NCBI RefSeq assembly: GCF_021043375.1
Contig: NZ_JAJNDV010000008.1
Location: 44,026 to 108,025 of the forward strand
Source: Sphingomonas sp. IC-56
GTDB taxonomy: Bacteria; Pseudomonadota; Alphaproteobacteria; Sphingomonadales; Sphingomonadaceae
DNA length: 64,000 nucleotides
Direction: 5' to 3'
Under the pieces are notes generated by a model that was not told where the DNA came from, ran no database searches, and worked only from the letters and a program-made list of their open reading frames with translations. Position numbers and translations under genes: made by a program. Shown here in pieces: positions 1 to 7,754 of this stretch; position 1 is the first letter of the stretch; each line of letters opens with the position of its first letter.

Positions 1-25
1 CGTTCGCGCCTTCGCGTGAAACCAA

Positions 26-919
26 TCACGCCACCCACCCCGGATACTTGGCCTGCCAATCGGCCGTGTTCTTCTCGATCCACGCCGCGCAAGCGCCCTT
101 CGCCAGGTCGCGTACCCGGCCCATATAGGCCTGCCGCTCGGCGACCGAGATCACCCCGCGCGCCTGGAGCAGGTTGAAGATGTGGCTCGCCTCGATCGCC
201 TGCTCGTACGCGGGGATCGGCAGCTTGGTCTCAAGGCAGTTCTCGCACTCGGCCGCCGCCTTGCGGAACTGGTCGAACAGCGTCTCGGTATCGGCGACCT
301 CGAAGTTCCAGGTCGACATCTGCTTCTCGTTTTCGAGGAACACGTCGCCATAGGTCACGCCCGCGTCGTTGAACGCCAGGTCGTACACGCTGTCCTTGTT
401 CTGGATGTACATCGCCAGCCGCTCAAGCCCGTAGGTCAGCTCGCCCGCGACCGGCTTGCAGTCGAATCCGCCCATTTGCTGGAAATAGGTGAACTGCGTC
501 ACTTCCATCCCGTCGCACCAGACTTCCCAGCCCAGACCCCAGGCGCCGAGCGTCGGCGACTCCCAATCGTCCTCGACGAAGCGGATGTCGTGCTTGGTGA
601 AGTCGATGCCGATCGCCGCGAGGCTGCCCAGGTACAGCTCCTGCAAGTCAGGCGGGCTCGGCTTTAGGATCACCTGATATTGGTAATAATGCTGCAGCCG
701 GTTCGGGTTCTCGCCATAACGGCCATCGGTGGGGCGGCGGCAGGGCTGGACGAAGGCGGCGTTCCACGGCTCGGGCCCCAGCGCGCGCAGCGTCGTGGCA
801 GTGTGAAAGGTGCCTGCGCCCATGCGCATGTCATAGGGTTGCAGGATCAGGCAGCCGCGCGTGCTCCAATAATCATGGAGCTTGAGGATCATGGCCTGGA
901 AGCTGAGGGGTTCCGACAT
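26..919 (-). CDS. glyQ: Glycyl-tRNA synthetase alpha subunit
   Basis: This is the alpha chain of the bacterial alpha2-beta2 glycyl-tRNA synthetase, which charges tRNA-Gly with glycine in the cytoplasm. The 297-residue protein has the usual family length and the class II aminoacyl-tRNA synthetase features of GlyQ, including the stretches [18 protein letters not shown] near the N-terminus and [20 protein letters not shown] in the middle. The frame is open upstream to 955, but the ATG at 919 (MSEPLSFQ) fits GlyQ N-termini better than the longer form, whose extra 12 residues are Arg/Ala-rich. The beta subunit gene glyS is expected just beyond the left edge of the window. Function is very secure. 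Confidence 0.97.
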   Translation of the reverse strand: MSEPLSFQAMILKLHDYWSTRGCLILQPYDMRMGAGTFHTATTLRALGPEPWNAAFVQPCRRPTDGRYGENPNRLQHYYQYQVILKPSPPDLQELYLGSLAAIGIDFTKHDIRFVEDDWESPTLGAWGLGWEVWCDGMEVTQFTYFQQMGGFDCKPVAGELTYGLERLAMYIQNKDSVYDLAFNDAGVTYGDVFLENEKQMSTWNFEVADTETLFDQFRKAAAECENCLETKLPIPAYEQAIEASHIFNLLQARGVISVAERQAYMGRVRDLAKGACAAWIEKNTADWQAKYPGWVA

Positions 920-985
920 GCGCCGTGCTTTGGCGTGGCAGGCCCGCGTTGACAAGGCGGCAGTGGTTCCGGTCTAGCTCCGCCC

Positions 986-1861
986 ATGTTCCGCGCCCTC
1001 CTCCTGGGGCTCGCGCTGCTGCTCGTCGGCGGCTGCGGGTCCAAGCACGCCGCCAGTGACGCCGATCCCGCTTTGTGGGTGGTGAAGGACGCCGACACCA
1101 CGATCTATCTGTTCGGCACGGTGCACATGCTCAAGCCCGGGCTGAGCTGGTTCGACGAGGGCGTGCGGAAAGCGTTCGACGAAAGCGGCGAATTGGTGCT
1201 CGAACTCGTGATGCCCCCTGAGGCGGAAATGCAGGCGCTGGTGAGCGAATTGGGCATGACGCCTGACGCCACGCTGCTGCAACAGCTGCCGCCCGAGGCC
1301 GTCGACAAGCTGCACGCCACGCTTGCCGAAGCGGGTTTTCCTGCCAACGCGCTCGACCGCGCCGAGCCTTGGCTCGCGGCGACCATGCTGTCGTCAATGC
1401 CGCTGCGCGAACTGGGCTACGACGAAAAAGACGGCGCGGAACAGGTGCTTACCGCTGCCGCCAAGAGCGCGGGCAAGCGGGTGTCGGGCCTTGAGACCGC
1501 GCGCGAACAGCTAGGCTATTTCGACACGCTGCCCCTCCCCGCCCAGCGCGCGCTGCTGTTGGACACGCTCAAGGACCTGTCGAACACGGGCGGCACCGTC
1601 GACAAGATGGTGGCCGCGTGGAGCAAGGGCGATGCCGATGGGCTGGGCAAGATCATGAACCAGGACCTCGCCCGCTCGCCAGAACTCGCCAAGGCGCTGC
1701 TGGAAAGCCGCAACCGCAACTGGGCTGGCTGGATCACCCGGCGGATGCACAAGCCGGGCACCGTGTTCGTCGCGGTTGGTGCAGGCCATCTTGCAGGCGC
1801 GCAGAGTGTGCAGGCGATGCTCGCGGCGAAGGGACTGAAGGTCGAGCGCGTCGATTACTGA
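986..1861 (+). CDS. TraB/GumN family lipoprotein
   Basis: A 291-residue exported protein of the TraB/GumN family. The N-terminus is a lipoprotein signal (hydrophobic [13 protein letters not shown], lipobox cysteine about residue 17), so the mature protein should be anchored in an envelope membrane. The family signature appears as the strand [20 protein letters not shown] with the GTVH motif, and the C-terminal [10 protein letters not shown] motif is also typical. The family resembles the EreA/ChaN fold and some members are thought to be metal-dependent proteases, but no substrate is known here. It stands alone, divergent from glyQ and upstream of rplY. Confidence 0.85.
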   Translation: MFRALLLGLALLLVGGCGSKHAASDADPALWVVKDADTTIYLFGTVHMLKPGLSWFDEGVRKAFDESGELVLELVMPPEAEMQALVSELGMTPDATLLQQLPPEAVDKLHATLAEAGFPANALDRAEPWLAATMLSSMPLRELGYDEKDGAEQVLTAAAKSAGKRVSGLETAREQLGYFDTLPLPAQRALLLDTLKDLSNTGGTVDKMVAAWSKGDADGLGKIMNQDLARSPELAKALLESRNRNWAGWITRRMHKPGTVFVAVGAGHLAGAQSVQAMLAAKGLKVERVDY

Positions 1862-1968
1862 TCCTTGCCCCTCCTCCCCTTTTCCGCTACAGGCCGCCGC
1901 TTCCGCGCCAGGGTCATCCCTGGAGGCCTGGCCGGGAATGGAACACTTTAGCACATTGGAATCGACAC

Positions 1969-2571
1969 ATGAGCGACACGCTTACGCTGTCGGCCGAGAC
2001 GCGCGAACAGGTTGGCAAGGGAGCCTCCCGTTTGCTTCGTCGTGAAGGCCGCGTCCCCGCCGTGATCTACGGCAACAAGGCAGATCCCGTCAGCATCCAC
2101 CTGAACGAGCGCGAGCTCCAGAAGCTGCTCAACACCGGGCACTTCTTCAACTCGGTCGTGATGGTCAATGGCGAGCGCACGCTGCCCAAGGACGTGGCAT
2201 TCGACGTCGTGACCGACCGTCCGCTGCATGTCGACTTCCTGCGCATCTCCGAGCACGCGACCGTCACCGTTCAGGTGCCGATCGTGTTCGTCGACGAAGA
2301 CGAGGCCCCCGGCCTGAAGCGCGGCGGCGTGCTCAACATCGTCCGCCACGAGCTGGAGTTGGTGGTCGACGCGGCTGAGATCCCCGACCAGATCGAGATC
2401 TCGGTCAAGGGTCTGGAAGTCGGCGACTCGCTGCACATCTCGGCGGTCACCCTGCCGCAGGGCGCGACTTCGGCGATCACCGACCGCGACTTCACCATCG
2501 CGACCGTGGTTGCTCCGTCGGCGCTCAAGTCGAGCGAAGGCGACACCGAGACGGAAGTAGCCGGCGAGTAA
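1969..2571 (+). CDS. rplY: 50S ribosomal protein L25 (general stress protein Ctc family)
   Basis: Ribosomal protein L25, which binds 5S rRNA in the large subunit. At 200 residues it is the long CTC-type form: an N-terminal L25 RNA-binding domain ([20 protein letters not shown], residues about 13-32) followed by a C-terminal beta domain. The ATG at 1969 ([20 protein letters not shown]) was chosen because it starts the conserved domain directly; the frame is open further upstream, but that part overlaps the TraB gene in a different frame. A strong terminator lies between this gene and pth, so the two may be only partly co-transcribed. Confidence 0.96.
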   Translation: MSDTLTLSAETREQVGKGASRLLRREGRVPAVIYGNKADPVSIHLNERELQKLLNTGHFFNSVVMVNGERTLPKDVAFDVVTDRPLHVDFLRISEHATVTVQVPIVFVDEDEAPGLKRGGVLNIVRHELELVVDAAEIPDQIEISVKGLEVGDSLHISAVTLPQGATSAITDRDFTIATVVAPSALKSSEGDTETEVAGE

Positions 2572-2593
2572 TCACTCCCGCTTCGCGGTTCAA

Positions 2594-2636
2594 AAGATCG
2601 CCTCCGCACCCTAGGTGCGGGGGCGATCTTCGTTTT
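2594..2636 (+). terminator. Rho-independent terminator after rplY
   Basis: A near-perfect 17-bp stem (arms 2594-2610 and 2614-2630, loop CTA) is followed by CGTTTT. It lies 22 bases after the rplY stop and just before pth. It should end most rplY transcripts or attenuate read-through into pth. Confidence 0.85.
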
Positions 2637-2643
2637 AGGGACT

Positions 2644-3219
2644 ATGCGCATGCAGCTCTGGGTCGGCCTGGGCAATCCGGGGCCGCAATATGCGATGCAC
2701 CGGCACAATGTCGGGTTCATGGCGCTGGACGCCATCGCCGAGGTGCATGGCTTCTCCGCACCCAAGAAGCAGTTCCACGGCTGGACTCAGGAAGGCCGTA
2801 TCGGGCCGGAAAAGATCATCCTGCTCAAGCCCGCGACCTTTATGAACGAAAGCGGCCGGGCGGTGCGCGCGGCGATGGACTTCTACAAGTTCACCCCCGC
2901 CGACGTGACGCTGTTCCACGACGAGCTCGACCTGGTGCCGTTCAAGGTGAAGGTGAAGATCGGCGGGGGGACCGCCGGGCATAATGGCCTGCGTTCGACC
3001 GACGCGCATATCGGCCCGGACTTCCGGCGCGTGCGGCTGGGCATTGGCCATCCCGGGCACAAGGACCGCGTCACCGGCTATGTGCTGGGCAACTACGCCA
3101 AGGCCGAGATCGAGCCGCTGACCGACATGCTCGGTGCCATCGCCGCCGAGGCGGAGTGGCTGGCCAAGGGCGATGACCCCCGCTTCATGAGCGACGTGGC
3201 GTCGCGGCTGCAGGACTAA
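2644..3219 (+). CDS. pth: Peptidyl-tRNA hydrolase
   Basis: Pth cleaves the ester bond of peptidyl-tRNAs that drop off the ribosome, recycling tRNA in the cytoplasm. The 191-residue protein has the hallmark GLGNPG near the N-terminus, the catalytic histidine in HRHNVGF, LLKPATFMNESG, HDELDL with the catalytic aspartate, and GGGTAGHNGLRS. Either ATG 2644 or ATG 2650 (MQLWVGLGNPG) could be the start; 2644 is used because TTAGGG lies a few bases upstream. The rplY-pth-ychF neighbourhood is common in proteobacteria; here two genes intervene before ychF. Confidence 0.97.
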   Translation: MRMQLWVGLGNPGPQYAMHRHNVGFMALDAIAEVHGFSAPKKQFHGWTQEGRIGPEKIILLKPATFMNESGRAVRAAMDFYKFTPADVTLFHDELDLVPFKVKVKIGGGTAGHNGLRSTDAHIGPDFRRVRLGIGHPGHKDRVTGYVLGNYAKAEIEPLTDMLGAIAAEAEWLAKGDDPRFMSDVASRLQD

Positions 3220-3220
3220 C

Positions 3221-3256
3221 AAAAAAGAAAGGGGCCCCGGTCGCCCGGAGCCCCTC
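3221..3256 (-). terminator. Convergent terminator between pth and the TbpB-like lipoprotein gene
   Basis: GGGGCCCCGG and CCCGGAGCCCC (3231-3254) form a GC-rich hairpin. An A-rich run at 3221-3230 becomes a U tract on the minus strand, so it mainly serves the gene ending at 3278. It also separates the convergent pth gene. Confidence 0.75.
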
Positions 3257-3277
3257 TCTATCAGCCCATAAGGCCGC

Positions 3278-4270
3278 TTACTTCTTGCCGACGACTTCGC
3301 CGACCAGACGCTGGTCGGCGCCGTTGAAGGTACCGGTGCCGGCGAAGGTGATGCCGACTTCCTTGGCCTGCGAGCCAAAGAACCCGCCGGAGATCGTGCC
3401 GGACAGCGGGCTGCCCTGCGTGAAGCTGCCGGTGAACTGGTTGTTACCCACGCCAATCGCGCCCTGCGCCGTGAAGGTGCCGTAGGGCGTGGTGGTCGCG
3501 CCATTGGTGGTCGTCAAATTCATCGTGACATTGACCAGCCCGGTCGCGAAGTTGACGCTCACCGTCACCGTGCCGCCCAGGCGGCTGATCGTGGTGGCAC
3601 CGCCAGCGACGCTGACCAGGCGGGCGTTGACGCGCGAGGTATAGGCCTGGGTGCCAGTGGTCGGCATGTCAGTCAGTGCGGTCGGATAGCCGAACACCGA
3701 GTAGGTGATGCGCTTGGCACCCGTGGCCGAGTCACCGCGCCACCAATTCGCATAGCTGGTCTGCGTGAACTGCAGGCCGGTGTCGCTGGTGTTGGTCGCA
3801 GCGGCGATGGTGTTGTTCAGGAATTCCAGCTGCGAGAACTTGCCTGCCGTCGCGGTATCCGTCGTGCGGAACACGAACTCGGGCGCCGTGGTCGCCGGCG
3901 GGGTGGTGAGGTTCGCCTGCTTGAAGCGCGCTTCCTCGGTGTTTTCGCGGATCACGTAATCGGCGGTGGCAATCGCGTTGCTGGTTGCCAGGCGGACGCG
4001 GTTCGACAGCATTTCGGTGCCTGCGACGCCGAGGGTCACTGCCCCAGCGTCCGGATTGCCGGTGTAGCTGGTGGTCGCGTTGATCGTCGAGAACTCGGCC
4101 GCGGCTGCCAGCGGGAAGGCAGCATAGGTCGGCGACGCAGTGGGCGTCGGCGTCGGGCTGGTCGTCGGCGTAGGCGTCGGGGACGCGTCGTCGTCGTCGT
4201 CGCCGCCGCTGCAGCTCGCCAGCGCCAGGCCCGCCAAAGCGGCGCTCATGATGATGTGACGGCGAATCAT
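3278..4270 (-). CDS. TbpB-like (transferrin-binding-protein-like) lipoprotein
   Basis: A 330-residue predicted outer-membrane lipoprotein. The signal peptide IIMSAALAGLALASC ends in a lipobox cysteine, followed by an acidic run (GGDDDDDA) and a low-complexity SPTPTPT linker that would extend the domain away from the membrane. The C-terminal third (SGGFFGSQAKEVGITFAGTG and GEVVGKK) has the G-x-F-F/Y-G-x-x-A-x-E signature of the beta-barrel lobe of transferrin-binding protein B and related solute-binding lipoproteins. The ligand is unknown; animal transferrin is unlikely in an environmental sphingomonad. The start at 4270 has a good ribosome site (GAGGAG); the frame also extends to 4291. No TonB receptor or Slam translocon lies nearby. 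Confidence 0.7.
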   Translation of the reverse strand: MIRRHIIMSAALAGLALASCSGGDDDDDASPTPTPTTSPTPTPTASPTYAAFPLAAAAEFSTINATTSYTGNPDAGAVTLGVAGTEMLSNRVRLATSNAIATADYVIRENTEEARFKQANLTTPPATTAPEFVFRTTDTATAGKFSQLEFLNNTIAAATNTSDTGLQFTQTSYANWWRGDSATGAKRITYSVFGYPTALTDMPTTGTQAYTSRVNARLVSVAGGATTISRLGGTVTVSVNFATGLVNVTMNLTTTNGATTTPYGTFTAQGAIGVGNNQFTGSFTQGSPLSGTISGGFFGSQAKEVGITFAGTGTFNGADQRLVGEVVGKK

Positions 4271-4337
4271 TCCGTGCTCCTCTGAACTCAAACTTTGCCG
4301 ACAAGGGCTCGCCGCCCTGTACCCCAGGTGAACGGGG

Positions 4338-5246
4338 CTACGTCAAGCGACGAACCGAAGGCTCTGGCTGAGGACAAGGCCCGTTCGCCCCTCCCCGCTT
4401 CACGCGCCGCTCCGCCTGGCAGCGAGGGCTGGACGGCAGCTGGATATGCTCTGCAGTGCGGGCAAGCCCCTGGAGCAGGCGGCGCTCGCGCGACCGCAGC
4501 GCAGGCAAGTCGCCCAGCCCGATCCGCTGCCGGAGATCGGCCGGCACCAGATCCACGGCCGCCCGGATCCCGAGCCGCTGGATGGGACGCAGCGGGCGCG
4601 GCATCAGCGGCGCGTCCCGAAGGACCGACAGGAACTCGTGCAGGATCGGCGATGGGCCGAGCCGAGGCGTCATTGCCGCGAACAGCGCGTCGAGTTCGGC
4701 GCCGGAGGCCGGCGGCGCCTCCACCCCGTACAGCGCGGCACCGGCCCTGGACTCGGCGAAGTAGCGGTCACGTTCCACCGGCGAGACCGGGCGGGCATAA
4801 CGGTGATAGGCTTCCATAAACGCCCAGGTCGCCGTCGCCTGCACCCATAGCAGCAACTCGGGATCGTCGGCGGCATAGCGGATGCCCTCGGGCGTCGTGC
4901 CGCGGATCTGCGCGTGCATGCGGTTGACCCGTGCCGCCGTCGCTTCGAACACGCTGCGCGCGCCATAGACCGTGACCATCGCCGCCATGCCCGTGCGGCG
5001 CAGCCGCCGGCCGGGATCACGCTTGAAGCTGCTATGATCCCACACCCCGTGGCGCACCCTGGGCTCGCCGAGTTCCAGCAGCACCGCCGCGATGCCGCCG
5101 ATATAGAGCGTTACTGGATTGCCATAGACGTCCCACGACACCGATCCCGCGGGCACCACCGCCGGCTCGCCGGGAGGCACCGTGAAGTCCACGCCCTCGG
5201 GGGCGAGGACCCGCGCCGCGACCCGGTCGAGAAGGCTGCGAATCAT
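4338..5246 (-). CDS. MpaB/rubber-oxygenase-like protein (DUF2236)
   Basis: A 302-residue protein of the DUF2236 (ER-bound oxygenase MpaB/latex-clearing protein catalytic domain) family. Typical features are GVWDHSSFKRDPGRRLRRTG, VTVYG, RVNRMHAQIRG and the helix LLLWVQATATWAFMEAYHRY, whose histidines and acidic residues line a heme pocket in family members. Substrates are known for only a few members (polyisoprene, mycophenolic acid precursors), so the reaction here is unknown. The start at ATG 5246 (MIRSLLDRV) was chosen because the open frame upstream of it is only an antisense shadow of ychF. It is divergent from ychF across 135 bases. Confidence 0.8.
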   Translation of the reverse strand: MIRSLLDRVAARVLAPEGVDFTVPPGEPAVVPAGSVSWDVYGNPVTLYIGGIAAVLLELGEPRVRHGVWDHSSFKRDPGRRLRRTGMAAMVTVYGARSVFEATAARVNRMHAQIRGTTPEGIRYAADDPELLLWVQATATWAFMEAYHRYARPVSPVERDRYFAESRAGAALYGVEAPPASGAELDALFAAMTPRLGPSPILHEFLSVLRDAPLMPRPLRPIQRLGIRAAVDLVPADLRQRIGLGDLPALRSRERRLLQGLARTAEHIQLPSSPRCQAERRVKRGGANGPCPQPEPSVRRLT

Positions 5247-5381
5247 GGCACAATCAACGCCCTTTTCCGCGCTTGGCTCCCCTGCGCGCGCGAGCGGCTG
5301 GAAACGCGCGCGCTTTCCGCCTATCGAGCGCGCCAACCAGCCGGCATTTTCCGGCGCCACCAGATCAGGATCACGTTCCCC

Positions 5382-6479
5382 ATGGGTTTCCGCTGCGGCA
5401 TTGTCGGCCTGCCCAACGTCGGCAAGTCCACACTCTTCAACGCACTCACCGAAACCGCCGCGGCGCAGGCGGCGAATTATCCGTTTTGCACGATCGAGCC
5501 GAACGTCGGCAACGTCGCCGTGCCCGATCCGCGGCTGGACAAGCTGGCCGAGATCGCCGGATCGCAGAAGATCATCGCGACGCAGCTCGGCTTTGTCGAC
5601 ATCGCCGGCTTGGTGCGCGGCGCGTCGAAAGGCGAAGGGCTGGGCAACCAGTTCCTGGGCAACATCCGCGAAGTGGACGCGATCGTCCACGTCCTGCGCT
5701 GTTTCGAAAATGACGACATCCAGCATGTCGACAACAAGGTCGATCCGATCGCCGACGCGGAGACGGTCGAGACCGAGTTGATGCTGTCGGACCTGGAAAG
5801 CCTGGAAAAGCGCGTTCCTAACCTCATCAAGAAGGGCGCGCAGGGCGACAAGGAAGCCAAGATCGGCGCGAGCGTGCTCGGCCAGGCGCTGGAGCTGCTG
5901 CGCGACGGCAAGCCCGCGCGCCTCACCGTCCCCAAGGACGATGAAGAAGCGCGCGTCTTCGCCCAGGCGCAGCTGCTGACCGGCAAGCCCGTCCTCTATG
6001 TCTGCAACGTCAACGAGGAAGACGCGGCCAACGGCAATGCGCTGTCGGCCAAGGTGTTCGAAAAAGCGAAGGCCGAAGGCGCCGAGGCGGTGGTCGTCTC
6101 CGCCGCGATCGAGGCCGACATCGCGACCATGCCGGTCGAGGAGCGCGCCGATTTCCTCGCCGAGCTGGGTCTGGAGGAAACCGGCCTCGCCCGCGTGATC
6201 CGCGCCGGATACAAGCTGCTCAACCTGCTGACCTTCTTCACCGTGGGTCCCAAGGAAGCGCGCGCCTGGACCGTGCACCAGGGCGCCACTGCGCCGAATG
6301 CTGCGGGCGAGATCCATTCGGATTTCGAGAAGGGTTTCATCCGCGCCGAGACCATCGCCTATGACGACTTCGTCGCGCTGGGCGGCGAGTCCAAGGCCCG
6401 CGAAGCCGGCAAGCTGCGCGCCGAGGGCAAGGCCTATGTCGTGCAGGACGGCGACGTGATGCACTTCCTCCACAGCTGA
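5382..6479 (+). CDS. ychF: Redox-regulated ribosome-associated ATPase YchF (Obg family)
   Basis: YchF is a universally conserved P-loop ATPase of the Obg/translation-factor class that binds the ribosome and is linked to oxidative-stress control. The 365-residue protein starts GIVGLPNVGKSTLFNAL (Walker A), contains the DIAGLV switch, NVNEE in place of NKxD (ATP rather than GTP preference) and a C-terminal TGS domain (LLTFFTVGPKEARAWT, ending AYVVQDGDVMHF). The start at 5382 gives the usual family length of about 363. It is a single gene transcribed toward the MerR gene. Confidence 0.97.
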   Translation: MGFRCGIVGLPNVGKSTLFNALTETAAAQAANYPFCTIEPNVGNVAVPDPRLDKLAEIAGSQKIIATQLGFVDIAGLVRGASKGEGLGNQFLGNIREVDAIVHVLRCFENDDIQHVDNKVDPIADAETVETELMLSDLESLEKRVPNLIKKGAQGDKEAKIGASVLGQALELLRDGKPARLTVPKDDEEARVFAQAQLLTGKPVLYVCNVNEEDAANGNALSAKVFEKAKAEGAEAVVVSAAIEADIATMPVEERADFLAELGLEETGLARVIRAGYKLLNLLTFFTVGPKEARAWTVHQGATAPNAAGEIHSDFEKGFIRAETIAYDDFVALGGESKAREAGKLRAEGKAYVVQDGDVMHFLHS

Positions 6480-6487
6480 TGCGACGC

Positions 6488-6518
6488 ACCATGCCCGGGC
6501 TTTAGGTTAGGGCATGGT
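6488..6518. terminator. Inverted repeat between ychF and merR-type gene
   Basis: A perfect 9-bp inverted repeat, ACCATGCCC and GGGCATGGT with a 13-base loop, lies between the convergent ychF and MerR-family genes. There is no clear T tract on either side, so terminator activity is only likely from its position. Confidence 0.4.
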
Positions 6519-6561
6519 GAAGTTGAGAAAGTTGGGACGCCGCGCAAAGCGCCGCTGCGCG

Positions 6562-6954
6562 TTACCCGTCGAACGCCGCCAGGATTGGGCACGGCCCCTC
6601 GCCGCCCCGGCCGCATTCATGCGCCAGCTTGCGCAGCGCATCCCGCGCCCGGCTGAGTTCCGCGATTCTGGCGTCCAGCGCTTCCAGGCGTTCGCGCGCC
6701 AGTTCTCGGGCGCGGGACCTGTCGTTGCGCGCGTCGAGATCCAGCAGCTCGGCGATTTGCTCCAGGGTAAAGCCCGCCCCCTGGGCCGAGCGGATGAAGC
6801 GCAGGCGGCGTAGGTCCGGTTCGCCGTAGCGGCGCACGCCGCCATAGCTCCCGGTACGCGCGGGTTCGTCGAGCAGGCCGCGGCGCTGGTAATAACGCAC
6901 CGTCTCCACGCCGACCCCGCCTGCGTCCGCCAACTTGCCGATCGTCATCGTCAT
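6562..6954 (-). CDS. MerR-family metal-responsive regulator with altered sensor site
   Basis: A 130-residue MerR-family activator. The N-terminal winged helix (TIGKLADAGGVGVETVRYYQ, residues 4-23, then GVRRYGEPDLRRLRFI) is close to that of mercury-responsive MerR. It is followed by the dimerisation helix and a metal-binding loop CGRGGEGPCP (Cys114 and Cys122). Aligned by eye with MerR, these match Cys117 and Cys126 with one residue deleted from the loop, giving the C-x7-C spacing of CueR. The position of MerR Cys82 is Arg79. The protein is therefore a soft-metal sensor, but whether for Hg(II), Cu(I)/Ag(I) or another ligand cannot be told. It is divergent from the glutaredoxin-MauE gene and should control it through the operator at 6960-6990. 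Confidence 0.85.
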   Translation of the reverse strand: MTMTIGKLADAGGVGVETVRYYQRRGLLDEPARTGSYGGVRRYGEPDLRRLRFIRSAQGAGFTLEQIAELLDLDARNDRSRARELARERLEALDARIAELSRARDALRKLAHECGRGGEGPCPILAAFDG

Positions 6955-6959
6955 GCCGC

Positions 6960-6990
6960 TTGACTCCGTACCATGGTACGGGCGCTATAT
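6960..6990 (+). promoter_or_regulatory. MerR-type promoter-operator, mer-like
   Basis: TTGACT (6960-6965) and CTATAT (6985-6990) are separated by 19 bases, the over-long spacer diagnostic of MerR-activated promoters. The spacer holds the dyad CCGTAC-N4-GTACGG (6966-6981). From memory, the -35 and both half-sites equal those of the Tn501/Tn21 mer promoter. The -35 begins only six bases from the start codon of the divergent regulator, so bound regulator should also repress its own gene. Confidence 0.8.
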
Positions 6991-7022
6991 GGCGGCGCAT
7001 GGCGAACAATGCAAAGCGCGCG

Positions 7023-7754
7023 ATGCTGTATCGCATGGTCATGCCCGGGCATGTCTGCCCCTATGGGCTGAAGTCGAAATGGCTGCTGAGGCGGCATGGC
7101 TATGCCGTGGACGACCGGTCTCTGCGCACGCGCGCCGAAGTCGACGCGTTCAAGGCCGAGCACGGCGTAGCGACCACACCGCAGACGTTTATCGGCGGCG
7201 AGCGGATCGGCGGGCATGACGATCTGCGCCGCTTCTTCGGCAAGTCCGTCGCGGACAAGAACGCGACCAGCTACAGGCCGGTGATCGCACTGTTCGCGAT
7301 GACCGCGTGCATGGCGCTTGCAGCCAGTGTCGCTGTCGAGGGCGCCCCTTTCACCCTGCGCGCGGCGGAATGGTTCGTAAGCTTCAGCATGTGCGTACTG
7401 GCGCTCCTGAAGCTCCAGGATGTCGAGCGCTTCTCGACCATGTTCCTCAACTATGATCTGCTCGCCCGGCGCTGGGTGCCTTATGGCTATGTGTATCCCT
7501 TTGCCGAAGGGTTGGCAGGCGTGCTGATGACGGCGGGGGTGCTGACCTGGTTGTCGGTTCCGGTAGCGCTGGTGATCGGCGGCATCGGCGCGGTGTCGGT
7601 GTTCAAGGCAGTGTATGTCGATCGGCGAGAGCTCAAATGCGCTTGCGTGGGCGGCGCCAGCAACGTCCCGCTGGGCTTTGTGTCGCTGACCGAGAACCTG
7701 TTCATGGTCGGCATGGCGCTTTGGATGCTGCTGCGTCCGATGGGAGTGATGTGA
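7023..7754 (+). CDS. Glutaredoxin-like domain fused to MauE/DoxX-type redox membrane protein
   Basis: A 243-residue inner-membrane protein in two parts. Residues 1 to about 75 are a glutaredoxin-like thioredoxin fold with a monothiol CPYG active site (Cys12) and TTPQTFIGGERIGGHDDL, the cis-Pro and glutathione-site region. The rest holds about four hydrophobic helices with a MauE-type C-terminus containing KCACVGG (Cys206, Cys208). MauE proteins pass electrons to periplasmic thiol chemistry, so this one may move reducing equivalents or a thiol-bound metal across the membrane. The start is uncertain: ATG 6999, 7023 or 7035 are possible, and the TTG at 6960 is the promoter -35. Its stop overlaps the next start in TGATG, so the two are co-translated. 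Confidence 0.75.
   Translation: MLYRMVMPGHVCPYGLKSKWLLRRHGYAVDDRSLRTRAEVDAFKAEHGVATTPQTFIGGERIGGHDDLRRFFGKSVADKNATSYRPVIALFAMTACMALAASVAVEGAPFTLRAAEWFVSFSMCVLALLKLQDVERFSTMFLNYDLLARRWVPYGYVYPFAEGLAGVLMTAGVLTWLSVPVALVIGGIGAVSVFKAVYVDRRELKCACVGGASNVPLGFVSLTENLFMVGMALWMLLRPMGVM

Noticed and set aside
1910..1925. CCAGGG-TCAT-CCCTGG hairpin between the TraB gene and rplY as a terminator or ribosomal leader.
   Set aside because: A stem of only 6 bp, no T tract, and no likeness to a known L25 leader.
6960..7022. TTG at 6960 as the start of the glutaredoxin-MauE protein.
   Set aside because: That TTG is the first part of the promoter -35, so it would not be in the mRNA.
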